DNA from: Allantophomopsis cytisporea
Lineage: Eukaryota; Ascomycota; Leotiomycetes; Phacidiales; Phacidiaceae
Length of the DNA: 64,000 bases
Reading direction: 5' to 3'
Assembly (NCBI GenBank): GCA_024752435.1
Contig: CP103034.1
Span: 992,001-1,056,000 of the forward strand
Under the pieces are notes generated by a model. The model worked only from the letters and a program-made list of their open reading frames with translations, ran no database searches and was not told the origin of the DNA. The stretch's first letter is position 1. Every line of letters begins with the position of its first letter. The translations under genes and the position numbers were made by a program. Below are positions 1 through 12,881 of this stretch, piece by piece.

Positions 1-1889
<1,889 letters not shown>

Positions 1890-3332
1890 ATGAATCTTTC
1901 TCTCATTGACCCATTCGTCCTCGCTCAAGACTACCCCGAACAAACTGACATCAGCCTCCGCAGCGGGCACTCAACGAGCGTACGTTTTAGTCGCAACGGT
2001 GATTTTCTAGCATCAGGGCGCAGCGATGGTACAATCGTGATATTCGACGTGGAAACAAACCAGAAAGCGCGCAAGTTGAAAGGACACACACGGCCCATCC
2101 AGTCACTCAGTTGGTCACGCGATGGCCGATACTTGCTCAGCGCATCGCAGGACTGGCGAGTTATTCTGTGGGATCTGAATGATGGATCATGCGTCCGGAC
2201 AGTGCGCTTCGAAGTGCCGGTTTATATCGCGGAGATGCATCCTTGGAACCAGTGAGTTGATCCATATTCAAGATTGGCTTAGGATAAGATCTGACGGTGC
2301 AGCTTGAAATTCGTTGTCTCCCTCTACGACGCCTCACCCATGCTCGTCGACTTAACGGCCAAAAACCCGGTGAAATCGCGCTTCTCCTCAGCCCCGAAAC
2401 GCATGCGTCCCGAAAATGGCGCTGTGAACGAGAAACAAGCTATGCAGGACGCGAAGATGAAGACCACAGTCTCGACATTCACTTCAAGCGGCAGCCACAT
2501 AATGACAGGCAACGACAAAGGCTGGATCAACTTCATCGACACCTCAACGCAAGAAACAATCTACAGCTCCAAAGTGTCCGGTGGCGCAATCATCATGATC
2601 CGCCTAACGAGTTCGGGACGACACTTCGTGATCAACAGCCAGGATCGCGTGATCCGCACAATCGTCATGCCAGACCTATCAGCGCCGGATTTCGACCCGG
2701 ACACCCTGCAGATGGAGCTGGAGCACAAATTCCAGGATGTGGTTAATCGATTGAGCTGGAACCACGTAGCGTTCAGCAGCACGGGCGAGTACGTGATGGC
2801 CAGCACGTACAACAACCACGACGTGTACATCTGGGAGCGCGACCATGGATCTCTCGTCAAGATCCTCGAGGGACCGAAGGAGGAGACGGGCGTGGTGGAA
2901 TGGCATCCTCATCGTCCGCTGATCGCTGCGTGCGGACTCGAGACTGGTAGAATTCATATATGGTCTGTGACGAGTCCACAGAGATGGAGTGCGCTGGCGC
3001 CGGACTTTGCGGAGGTGGAGGAGAACGTGGACTATGAGGAAGACGAGGACGAGTTCGATATCCATCCGCTTGAGGAGATTCATAAGCGGAGACTGGATTT
3101 GGAGGATGAGCCTGTTGATGTGCTTACTATGGAGGAGGCGAGGGAGGATGATGGCGAGGTATTTCGCGCACCTGTGTTTATGGATGCTGATGATAGTGCG
3201 AGTGAGGAGGAGTTTATTGCTGTTGGGACGGGGACAATGCGGAGGAGGAGTCCAACTGGTGGGGAGGTGGAGAGCGTAGATGGCAGTGCGGACGATAGGC
3301 GGAAGGGAGGAAGAAGATCAAGGAGGAGATAG
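1890..3332 (+). CDS. SWD1: COMPASS histone H3K4 methyltransferase subunit Swd1 (RBBP5 family)
   Basis: This is a WD40 scaffold subunit of the Set1/COMPASS complex, which methylates histone H3 lysine 4 in the nucleus. The exons are 1890-2251 and 2303-3332, joined by a 51-nt GT-AG intron that closes the sequence HPWN-HLKFVVS without a frame break, giving about 463 residues. Yeast Swd1 is slightly shorter and human RBBP5 longer. Seen in the sequence: WD-type repeats in the N-terminal half (SGHSTSVRFSRNGDFLASG, KGHTRPIQSLSWSRDGRYLL, QDWRVILWDL) and again at about residues 265-345, then an acidic stretch (EEVEENVDYEEDEDEFDIHP) and a basic RRKGGRRSRRR end. The early family context NLSLIDPFVLAQDYPE supports the RBBP5/Swd1 assignment over a generic WD40 protein. 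It converges with the DUF1399 gene 276 bases downstream. Confidence 0.9.
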
Positions 3333-3608
3333 GTTGATTGTTAGTAATGATACCCTGGAATTCAAGTGATCAAACGTTAAAGTGACTCTGTAAGTGCTGG
3401 TGCTACTGCCAGCTTCATTGTGCAAATCAAGAACGATATTTCAATATAATCCTTTGATAATCGTATAACCACGACGATGTAACTTAAAGCAAGCGGAACT
3501 GTAAAAGTACCTAGGTATCATTCACCACCCCATCCATCATTCATCCATTCAACCCAAAAAGAAATCCCAACGCCAATCCAATGCTTAACATCCACCTCCA
3601 CCTCCACC

Positions 3609-5988
3609 TCAACATCCACCTCCACCTCCACCTCCACATCCACCCCCGCCCCCGCCACCACCACCACAGCCTCCCCCACCACCTCCACAAGCTCCTCCAC
3701 CTCCACCTCCACCAGCACACCCACCAGCTGCAACGCCTCCACCACACGTTCCAGCCGCACAATTACCGCTCATTCCAGGACCAACAGGCATATAGCACGG
3801 GTCACTGACATAAACTCCGGGGCTCATATAAACTGGCGCCATATAAGGCATCATAGCATATTGGTATCCCCAGGCACTCTCGTAGTACGCATTGCGGTCT
3901 GGCACTGAACGTCCCTTCTTCTCAGCACGCTTGCAGGCCTTCCCATATGCGATATCCAGTTCGCGCTTGCGGGCTGCGCGGTAGGTTGTTAGGACACGCT
4001 TACGTGTCCTGTCGTCTGCTTCAACGCGCACGGCATTGTGGGCGGAGATGTGTGCTGAGTTGGAGGGCGGGCAGAGCTTGGCGGCCCCGGAATCGTAGAA
4101 TGCATTCTGTGCGTCGTCGTGTCGGGATGTACCCAGCATGGAAGAGAGCGTGGAGGTATACTTGGCGCGGATGGCTAAGGCTGTTAGTATGGTTTTGCGG
4201 GAAAGGGATAGGGAACATACCTTCGCAGTACCAGCAAGTACATTCAGAGTACACTTCTCCGTAGGCCTTTTCGTAAGTGTTGCTGGTCCATTCAAAGGCG
4301 GTGGACAGACGATCCTCGTCTATCTTGTCGTCATGGTCGATGAATTTCTTAGTTGCTAGGTAAGAATAATTATAATATCGCCTAGGACTTAACTGGTGGC
4401 TGTGCCAGGCAAGATCAACGTCCAGGGTAGGAACGGCTATCTGCAACGTGTGGGCAGCCATGATAGAAATGAATCTGTCGTACTTTACTAGAAGACGGTC
4501 GACTGTTGTCTTAAGGGCTGGACTGTGAAGCCAGTCAATGCTATGCATCTTGTCAACAAACGTTCCTTGTCGAATCACAGCACCAGCAAGGTCAAGGGCA
4601 AAGATAGAATGATTGTCCCAATATCTCGACATCATCTTGCGAATCGCGAGACGTTCGTCTCTGTTCAAGGGTCTACTCTTCAGAAGAGATTTATGGCCGT
4701 TGACCTTGAGAATCACCGAGGTACTATGAACTGCGACTTCGATATAGTCTCTGATCGTGTCCATGCTTGGCTTTTCAAAGTTGTTAAATATTTCCAGGAT
4801 TTTGGAGCGTAATTCCAACAAGAGAAGACGATTCGGGAACGTCCCTGGGAAATTTGCTGCTTCCTTATCGTCACGAAGCACGTGAGGGAGGCCAGTGGTT
4901 CCGGCCAAAATAGTGCCAGGCATTGGACAACTGTCCAAAAGCAGAAGCTCGGTGTCTCTCTTAAACTTTGCAACGCGTAGAACACTATGATCTATGTCCA
5001 AAGCACAGTTGTGGCAGACATAGGAAAACTGGCTTTCCCCGTAACCTGATCCAACCAAGTCGGGTGAAAGATCATGACGATGTATCTCTGGGAGGCCACA
5101 TGTTGTCCATGGTGCCTCAACCTCTATAGTACACCTTGGGCATCGAATTATTTTTGTCAAGGGATCTTTCAGGTTATCCCAGAACTTCCCTGTCTCTGCC
5201 TCAAATATCGTCACTGCTTCTTGAGATGTTGAGTAGTTGAAATCAACATCAATAGCATTGTTGATGGCGGCCCAAGGCATACCGGTAGCCCAAATATTAG
5301 GAAGGCCGAAGCGAATACAATCCTCTAGATATGCACGAGGGTTGAGCATGAAGGAATGCCAAACCATGAGCACGTCAAGTGGTGGAAGGTGTGTTGGCTG
5401 CCAATCAATGAGGTGTCCTTTGGTGGGCCACTCGTCAAGCCCATAATTGAACATGTCTGTTTGTGTCAATCTCTTGCCATCCTTATCGATCTGAGGGAAC
5501 ATGGTAAGAAACCACGACTCGAATCTCTCAGCGGCTCTAGCTACGTAGAGAGCCCATCTCTTTTCCCGAATTTTGGCGGGAGTCAGGTCGGGTTTGGAAG
5601 TGACATTTTGAGGTACTTCCTCGGGAAGATCCCAAAGTCCAAAGACTCCGTCGGTATTACTGATGTCCTCTTTCAACAAATGGAAGGCCTCTAAGAGTTT
5701 CAGATGGGCGATACAAACGTCGTCCGTAGGCGTGTCTGTTTGATTTGAGAGTTGGAGATTGTTGAAGCCAGCTGTAAGATCCGCAGTGGTGGGCTCGTCC
5801 TCAGCAGGAACATATGATGGTGGCGGAGTAGACGCAGCTTCTCTTGCAGTGGTGGTGGTAGCCAAGTTCTTTTCCTTCTTATCGTCACGATAGACTGGTG
5901 GGGCTTTATTTTTCTTATCGTCAGGATAGGTTTGTGGCACCTTGCTCAGAGAGGTGCTCAGAGAGAACCTCTTGGTGAAAGAAGGCAT
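3609..5988 (-). CDS. DUF1399 glycine-rich domain-containing protein with poly-Gly/Cys tail
   Basis: This belongs to the glycine-rich domain-containing protein family (DUF1399), known in plants and fungi but without a settled biochemical role. The exons are 4221-5988 and 3609-4174, giving about 777 residues. The intron has donor GTATGT and branch ACTAAC, and the acceptor is CCTTAG, or CAG six bases earlier, also in frame. The N-terminus is Lys/Pro-rich with repeated DDKK units. Two DUF1399-type signatures are visible: DVLMVWHSFMLNPRAY (about residues 200-220) and VDLAWHSHQLSPRRYYNYS (about 525-545), followed by the Cys pair CTCWYC. A zinc-binding-like CPRC/CHNC set lies between them. The last 60 or so residues are almost only Gly and Cys: runs of six to nine Gly separated by single Cys, ending GGC-stop. 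The function is unknown to me, and family membership is clear. Confidence 0.85.
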
Positions 5989-6786
5989 GCTAATATCGTT
6001 ATGGATTATGGTAGGGTCTTTAGGTCATTGAACTGGGAGTTGAAGTACGTGTGGCAGGTATGTTGTGTTGTACTTTCAAGAAGGTGATGCAGTTCAATAG
6101 TTGTAGTCTGGATTGGTGGGCATCTATGTCGAAAATTGAGAGGAGGTAGAGAAGTAAGGAGTGAGGTTCGATGATGCTGCAATAGATATATATAAGAGCC
6201 GAGGCAAGTACGAAGTACCGGGTGAGGGAATAGGTTGGTACGATATATTTTATGAATGTACGGAATAGTACATATGTTTGGGGCTGAAGGGCTCAGCTCC
6301 TCAACTTCATGAGGCTCTCAGGGCGTTTTGGCAGGTTGACAGTTGATCAAGGCTCGCTTATGCTGCGGTGTGGTAATATTGTACGTACAAATGATGATTA
6401 TGATGATTTTGATGGCTGTGCTGGAATGGCTGTGATGTCGAATTACAGGATCGACAAACCATAAGATGTATGTCTCGTCTGGTATGGATTAGAGTGCTCC
6501 GTAGTTATCGATTGAGATGAATTGAATTGGACAGAGAACTTTCCATATGTAGGCAGGCAGGGTTCATTGATGGAGCAGCAGATAAGTAGGATTTGAGACG
6601 GGGATAGGGATGCGGGGGTTTGAGAAAGACATGCAGGTCATTGGACGAGATGTCAGTTCACGGGAAGAGCAAATGACCCTGCGCCACCTGACCATTACCA
6701 TATATGGTATCATGTAGTCATATCTTAGATAATCCATCGAATCATGTCTTTACAACGCATGTAGAGTAGAGTAGACTAAAGTATAT

Positions 6787-6810
6787 GCTTGTGCTTGTGC
6801 TTGTGCTTGT
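6787..6810. repeat. (GCTTGT)4 hexanucleotide repeat
   Basis: Four perfect tandem copies of GCTTGT are read directly from the sequence, followed by one more imperfect unit. It lies in noncoding DNA. Confidence 0.9.
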
Positions 6811-7881
6811 GCTCTTCCAGAATACTTAGCATGCGGGCCCTTGCTCTCTTTACCCCACATTGACGTAGAGCAGGTCTAGATTACCCGAAGAAGTAACATG
6901 ATACTGACTAAATGGGAAAAGAGGCTTGCTTTGTCCAATCGAATTTCATTTTATCATGCTGCCTAGATATTTGGAGGAACATTTCAGCCAATCAACAATT
7001 CTTTTATGGTTCTGCCTGAACAAAAACCCGGTGGGAACAAATTGGAAACGAGCCTTTCTGCCGACTCTTTCCGCACCCCACATGATCTTTCTTGCCTACC
7101 TGCTTCATGTACAGTACTGTACTACCTATCTATCTGGGCGTGCTGAGGGGCGGCTCCACTGATTGCATGCCTTAGTAGAATATCCAAGGATGTTTAGAAA
7201 ACCATTGTAAATTGACAACAAGATCTTCAAAAATTCCTAGATGGGTACGGAATGATTCGGAAGCTTCTTCGAAATATCTAGGAGCAATTCTGGACATTTA
7301 TGTCAATTTATGTTGGACTTTTGTTCAATTGAAGACTGTGACTTCTATCTTGATAAGAGCACAATGGTCTGGCTCTACAATTTCCCGTGCGCTCAGTATG
7401 TCTACCTTATTATTGCATTGTGTACTCTGTTCCTACCTATGTCATCTGAAATGTGCATAGTGACTTCAGAGTTTTACAAGTATGCATTATATATAGACGA
7501 GTGTTTAGATACATTATGTCGTAAATGTCTTTGCAGAGTGGAAGCTGAAATTTATGGTTGTATTTTTTTTTCATCATGCTGTACACAGTAAGACTCTCTG
7601 TACCTACGTTGCCCTCGAGAGACGCCGAAATTATTATAGAAGATGTAATACTATTAATATACACGCTCGAATGCATTACTTAGACAAGCTTCATAATTTA
7701 CATTTATTAGGTCAATGCTTACAGACTATTTTATATTCTTACTGAGACTTGATAGGAGTTCTAACTTTAAAACGCTACTATTACTTATTCTCAAGTCAAA
7801 TTAAGCATTGCCAATTTTTAAGTACCATGTCAGATTCTATGGTTAATAACAGAACTAATATATCACGAGACAGCTTCTAAG

Positions 7882-7906
7882 TCCACGTGATGGAATATCA
7901 CGTGGA
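7882..7906. repeat. perfect 10-bp inverted repeat with two CACGTG cores
   Basis: The arms TCCACGTGAT and ATCACGTGGA are exact reverse complements separated by GGAAT. Each arm carries the palindromic E-box CACGTG, the class of site bound by bHLH factors (Pho4/Cbf1 type in fungi). No gene starts within 1 kb. Confidence 0.7.
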
Positions 7907-9068
7907 TAATATGTCAAAGTATCTACAATGTTCAAACTTTGAACTATCCCACTCTTGTATACCTCTAGATTATGCCTTAGTTGATTAATTATTAGAATAA
8001 TTTCTACTCCTCATGTATTGATTAGCTTAGTGTTCGTGTAATTCCGCTGTCAGGTAATCGTGATTCTAGTATATAGACACTTACTTCCCTAACCCTACAT
8101 AATACAAGTAAATCTAAATCCTCTATAAAAATGTGACGCAGTTTGCAAAATACTCGAGATTAGCTGAAGAGTTACATTTACTTAACACTATCGTAGAAAT
8201 GATATAATAGAATTAACATTGTTACATTAACCACTTGCTTTGCAGATCATATGAATACCATTAAGAGGAGTTGCGTACGTCCTCGATTTGTCATATCAAA
8301 TAAAACAGCTCATCAAGGTATATTTACTATAACAATAGAAAGTCTTCTTGACCTGTTGGAGCGGGATGTGTGCGAGTATGTGACTGTATTCAGTTCAGCA
8401 CCTTCGTACGCTAGGCAAGTCAATGTACATAGAAAATACACACGATTTCACGTGTCTGGCATACAGATAAACTTAGAGGTGTAGAGAACTACTCATAGTA
8501 CAACCATATTTCCTCCGTAGTTGGAGTAGCTGCAGGACTTAGGTTCCAAATCCCTGAATTCACTGACCGGCTGGTCGGTATCTTTCAAGTTGTACTCAGT
8601 CGGGTCTCATCTCTGCATTCTGGCATAAGGTACATTTATAGAACCTTCAGCTTGCGATGTCTTCTATATATGCAGTGTCCAATTGCCAGTATCCGCAATT
8701 GACCTGTTACGTAAGTAGAGCTAGCAACTCGATGTAAACCTTATGCAACTGGGCAAAGAGCTTCGTATTCGACTCTCCAAGGCGTGCATGGGTACTTGCT
8801 TGTAACACGTTCTGCTACTGTATTCTAAACATACAGATCTAGGTGACTTCTAGAGCTCAAAAGAGTTGCATTACTGTAGAGCGGCAACTCATGTTATATG
8901 TTTATTCATCTACCTGACTGTCACTCACTGCACATCACAGTACCTATCCCCCCAGAACCCAAAGGTCTAAAGACAGAATTACCAAATGCCTATAAATTTG
9001 GCGCAGAATGACGAGTTGAGAGTATACTAACTTCTATACTATGGGCCTTTGGGGTCTAAGAGGATACT

Positions 9069-9072
<4 letters not shown>

Positions 9073-9107
<35 letters not shown>
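9073..9107. repeat. TA dinucleotide microsatellite
   Basis: About 17 perfect TA units in a row. It lies in AT-rich noncoding DNA and is likely to vary in length between isolates. Confidence 0.95.
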
Positions 9108-9109
<2 letters not shown>

Positions 9110-11029
9110 TTGTGTGTTATCCTTTTAACCTGGGAGACTCAACGGTACAAAAGGATATGCCGCCATTGATTACTAGGAGAACTTGTCAAGGTATTATTTA
9201 TGTATCTTTGAGTCACCCAGGTAAAGGGGATTAGATATATAGGGTGCTCTAAGCGTATTAATCTAATAGACAGTACTTAGATCATGCTACTGGTCTATAC
9301 TCTGAGCAGAATGCAGATTGGTTTTCCGTTTCTAAATACTTTACTTTGTTCTAGAGCGTAGAGTGTTTTTGCTGTCGCTGGAATGATTCATTGACATGAG
9401 GCTCTTGATCCCTTCCTTTTTGGACGAGCAGACTGATTATGTGCAGCTTCTTGAAACTGGCTAATCTGCTGTCAGCAATTCATCTTGATTACAAGTTATG
9501 GCCTTCATAAAAGCTCTAGTATTCTCTATTTCTACTCTATGCTTTGTATGAACTGGTAAAATGATCTGCAGTCTGTAAGGCTGTCCATAGTTGCTGCCAC
9601 CTGCGTAATTCAATTTTGAGAGGTAATGTTAGTTAATGCTTAATCAAAGTGAAAGAATTGCCACTTTCGATGGCTATCCATGACAGAACATTATTCATAT
9701 GTGAACCCTCAAGCATAAGGATTTTGATGTCATCTGTGATTAGTTATTGCGCGATTGAGACTATTATTTTGCGGATACTCCTAGAAATTGAAGCTTTAAT
9801 GACCAATACGTACTGTGTAGTATTATACTTCAGCGCCGCCGTTTGTTATTTGGGAGGACGTCAAATCAATGCTCTGTAAGCCGCCCGCACTCCGCAAATA
9901 TCGCACACAGTTACCTATTTCGTCCTGCACATGTCGATCACAATTCATTTAGGCAATTGTCGAGAGCCGGTAGTACGCTTAATATGAAGCTTGTATTCGC
10001 GGTACTTAGTCGCTTATTTCGACGCCCGTCATCGAATAACTCACCCCACCCGGCTCTTCCTAACCACGACGTCAATACCTTTCTGGAGATAATGTACATC
10101 TGGTGACCTTTAGCATGTTTAGAGCCCCATTTAATCTATGGCCGGTCTATGTCCGCTGCGTCGGTTCCATCGTGCGGAAGGGGCCGATATTCTCACTTCG
10201 GAGCTGTTCATTGAATTGACTGATCGTCATTGCGCAGGTTCCGTGTGATCGTCTCTTTGATCATTGGGAGATCGATCTGCTATTGATACTGGTGACTACT
10301 CAACCGGGAACCCAGGATGCTTTGCTCATTGGAAAAGATTTACGAAATACGGTGATACGGAATAAGATATTTAGAAAGAACAAACAGTGTCGGCATAGAA
10401 AGGCACATCCATACTGTATGTTGTTTTGAACTCTCGCATTTTGGATAATTAGGAGTCGTAGTTAATATTGTCGTACAAATCGAATATGTTACTCCCTTCA
10501 TTCCTACGACTTTCCCATGGAAAATTTAGCCAGATACAAGCATCGCTCTTGATACAAGCAGTCATAATTTACTACCCCAGACTTACACAATGATGTCGAT
10601 GCAAAACAGAAACCCCATATTCTTGTGGATGTTCCGGGTGTATTTCCGGAGGTGTGACGCCACAATACTTACCTCACTCTTCTTGGCTGAACGCCATCCC
10701 GGACATAGTCAATCACCTCACTTCTCTTCATTATTGATCCCCTTCGCCGTATTTTGTGTAATGAAGTACTTGGAAGGACAACGATAGTACAAGGACCTCT
10801 ATTAAACACATGAGAGTAACGAATAAGGTAAAAACTTCATGCAATAGCAACAAGTCATTGGAACCCATGAGAGTCATTCATATATGCAGGATCTGTTCAT
10901 AAACACGAGTCACTAATCAGTTCACGCGGCTCGCCCAATTTTCCAGCTTCGAACCAAGATCTTCATGTTGTCCCGTTACAATATTAGCTAAGTATTTACG
11001 CTTGCTGATCTTTCCACTCCTCCTAATCG

Positions 11030-11387
11030 ATGGCGACTAAGATAGCTCTTTGTCCACGGACACAAACCTCCTTCGGTCGCACAATGTTAAATCTTAATCA
11101 GGTATCCCTTGATGCTCGCTTGTCCCAAATCCAGACGTGTGGCGCGTTTGCTAAACGACCGGTGATGCTCACCTCGGTCAATCAGCTCACTATAAAAAAC
11201 TCCCATGCTGTATCTATGAAAGTACCGATGCGATTCTTGGATAGTATCACTCTGACTGACGTTGGAGGCTTGACTTACTCAACGCTCTCAAAGACGCTTA
11301 TCAGATCCAGGAACCGCCGTCCTTTCAAGCGTTGCACATCCCTAAAGACCTCGTCAAACATCTGATCCTTTTAGAGAAATGCAACTG
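11030..11387 (+). pseudogene. possible broken gene fragment, product unknown
   Basis: A 111-codon frame starts at 11030. From about 11263 the most protein-like frame is a different one, reading LDLLNALKDAYQIQEPPSFQ and then about 20 more residues to a TGA at 11385-11387. One missing base near 11260 (after TDVGG) would connect the two. This looks like a relic of a coding exon with a frameshift, but I do not recognise the family and no splice sites were found that resolve it. It could also be chance. Confidence 0.25.
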
Positions 11388-11795
11388 TTGATCACCGAGG
11401 TTGACGGCATTTATTGCTGATAATGTGCCCGTTAAGCTGAATGACTTTAGTGCTAGAACGCATTAAGCTTCGTAGTCTCTCCACCTGAGAGACGTTCCAA
11501 CCTGGTAGGAAAGAGGAAGATTTGCTTAGAATACTACAGTATCCCGCAGAACTGCTACCAGGAAATTTGATAACGATGTCATGCCACATATTGAAATTGG
11601 AAGTCTGATATTGGCGATGAGACTTGGCCCAGAGTACTTTCTATATGAATGCCCAAATTCCCAACATTCAGATCCTTCTTTCTAATCAAGTTTCAATCAA
11701 CAATTCAAGTTTTATTTTAATATCTAATAGCTCTCGTCGCTACTATCATATCTAAGATTACATATAATTATTTCAACAAGAGCAATATTCCAAAA

Positions 11796-12881
11796 ATGCT
11801 TCCAAGAAATATTCTAATCTCTCTTGCTCTCTTCCTCACTGCTTCGGCGATACCTGTGCCCTCCTCTCAAGATGCCGTCTCAACATTAACAGAAGACATT
11901 GGCTCTGCTGTTAGCGATCTCAGCTCAGATGGAAACGGTAACTCAGCTGTAAGTCTTCTATACCGGTTACGCTCCAATGGACTGTCTAACCATGCTTTAG
12001 GGAAATTCTAACAAGGACAATGGTGATGGGAACGGCGACAGTGATGGTAATGGTGATGGAAGTGGCAATACAGTTGGGTAAGATTATCTACACATCAAAA
12101 ACCAACACCAAGCAGTATTGACTTTTGTTCTATGTAGCAACGGCAACACAGTTGGCAAGAGACAATCTCTCACCGATATTCTCGGCAGTGCCGTGGGCGA
12201 TCTCTCAAGTGACGGCAACGCAAACTCGGCCGGAAATGGCAATGAAGGCAATGGAAACGATAATGGAAGCGGTGATGGAAATAGTGATGGAAGTGGTAAC
12301 ACGGTTGGTAACGGCAATACAGTTCTCAAGAAGGTAAGAGATGTGACATCCTACGTTGATAATCTTGTGAGCGCCGCCTCCGCCGTCGACGACCTCTCCA
12401 GTAATGGTGATGGCAATACCGCTGGCTCGAATAACACTGATAATGGGAGCAATAACGGGTATGTTCTTCATCTTACAATCTAGTATATGCTAACTCATAC
12501 GTCACAGAAACAATGATGGCAATAACGATGGTTCCAACAACTCCGTCGGCAACAACAACACTATCCTCTCAAATGATCCTGTCACCATCAACCTGGAGTA
12601 AAGGAGCCTAAGTGCCAGGGCTAACGTGTTTGCATCAGGTACGTCGTCAGGATATCGTCGATCAGCTCGAGAACTCCCTCACCGGTCAGGTCGGCACTCA
12701 GACTGTTGAAGACGTTGGCATTCTGGCGGCTGACGGGCCAGGATCCTTAGCAGATGTTGTTGCCGGTGCGGTTGACGGCAATGACGGTACTTCCTCCACG
12801 AAGAAGAGGCAACCCCCGATCCAAGGAGAGCTTGGTGATGATTTGGCGGAGTTTTTAGGCCTCGTTCCTAAGAAGGAGTAG
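11796..12881 (+). CDS. small secreted Asn/Gly/Asp/Ser-rich repeat protein with dibasic sites; apparent frameshift before last exon
   Basis: Exons 11796-11948, 12001-12077, 12138-12458 and 12508-12601 join in frame to 214 residues. The start MLPRNILISLALFLTASAIP is a clear signal peptide. Three related units follow, each about 55 residues: an SAVxDLSSDGN-type core, an Asn/Gly/Asp/Ser-rich run with GNTVGNGNTV, then Lys-Arg (12157-12162), Lys-Lys (12328-12333) or a degraded end. Such sites suit Kex2 cleavage in the Golgi. After 12601 an intron with good signals (donor GTAAAG at 12598, branch GCTAAC, CAG at 12638 or 12650) leads to a plausible last exon up to 12881. That exon contains KKR-QPPIQGELGDDLAEFL, but it is one base out of frame with exon 4. 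The gene is therefore either truncated at 12601 or carries an indel. I recognise no named family; role unknown. Confidence 0.6.

Larger units (their letters stand above)
5989..11795. other. gene-poor, AT-rich block
   Basis: No gene with a recognisable product is visible in this 5.8-kb stretch. It begins with the DUF1399 promoter. Beyond about 6.9 kb stops are frequent in all frames and the longest ORFs are 60-110 codons without family features. Landmarks are a GCTTGT repeat (6787-6810), a perfect palindrome (7882-7906), a TA microsatellite (9073-9107) and a broken reading frame (11030-11387). I looked for tRNA cloverleafs, terminal repeats and transposase motifs and saw none. It could be decayed repeat DNA, but that was not tested. 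Confidence 0.5.

Noticed and set aside
3518..3808. His/Leu-rich and Trp/Arg-rich ORFs over the 3.6-kb repeat
   Set aside because: These are shadow frames of the poly-Gly/Cys tail repeat on both strands.
12205..12471. Minus-strand ORFs over the secreted repeat gene
   Set aside because: Shadows of the Gly/Asn/Asp repeat codons. The plus-strand model has a signal peptide and consistent introns.
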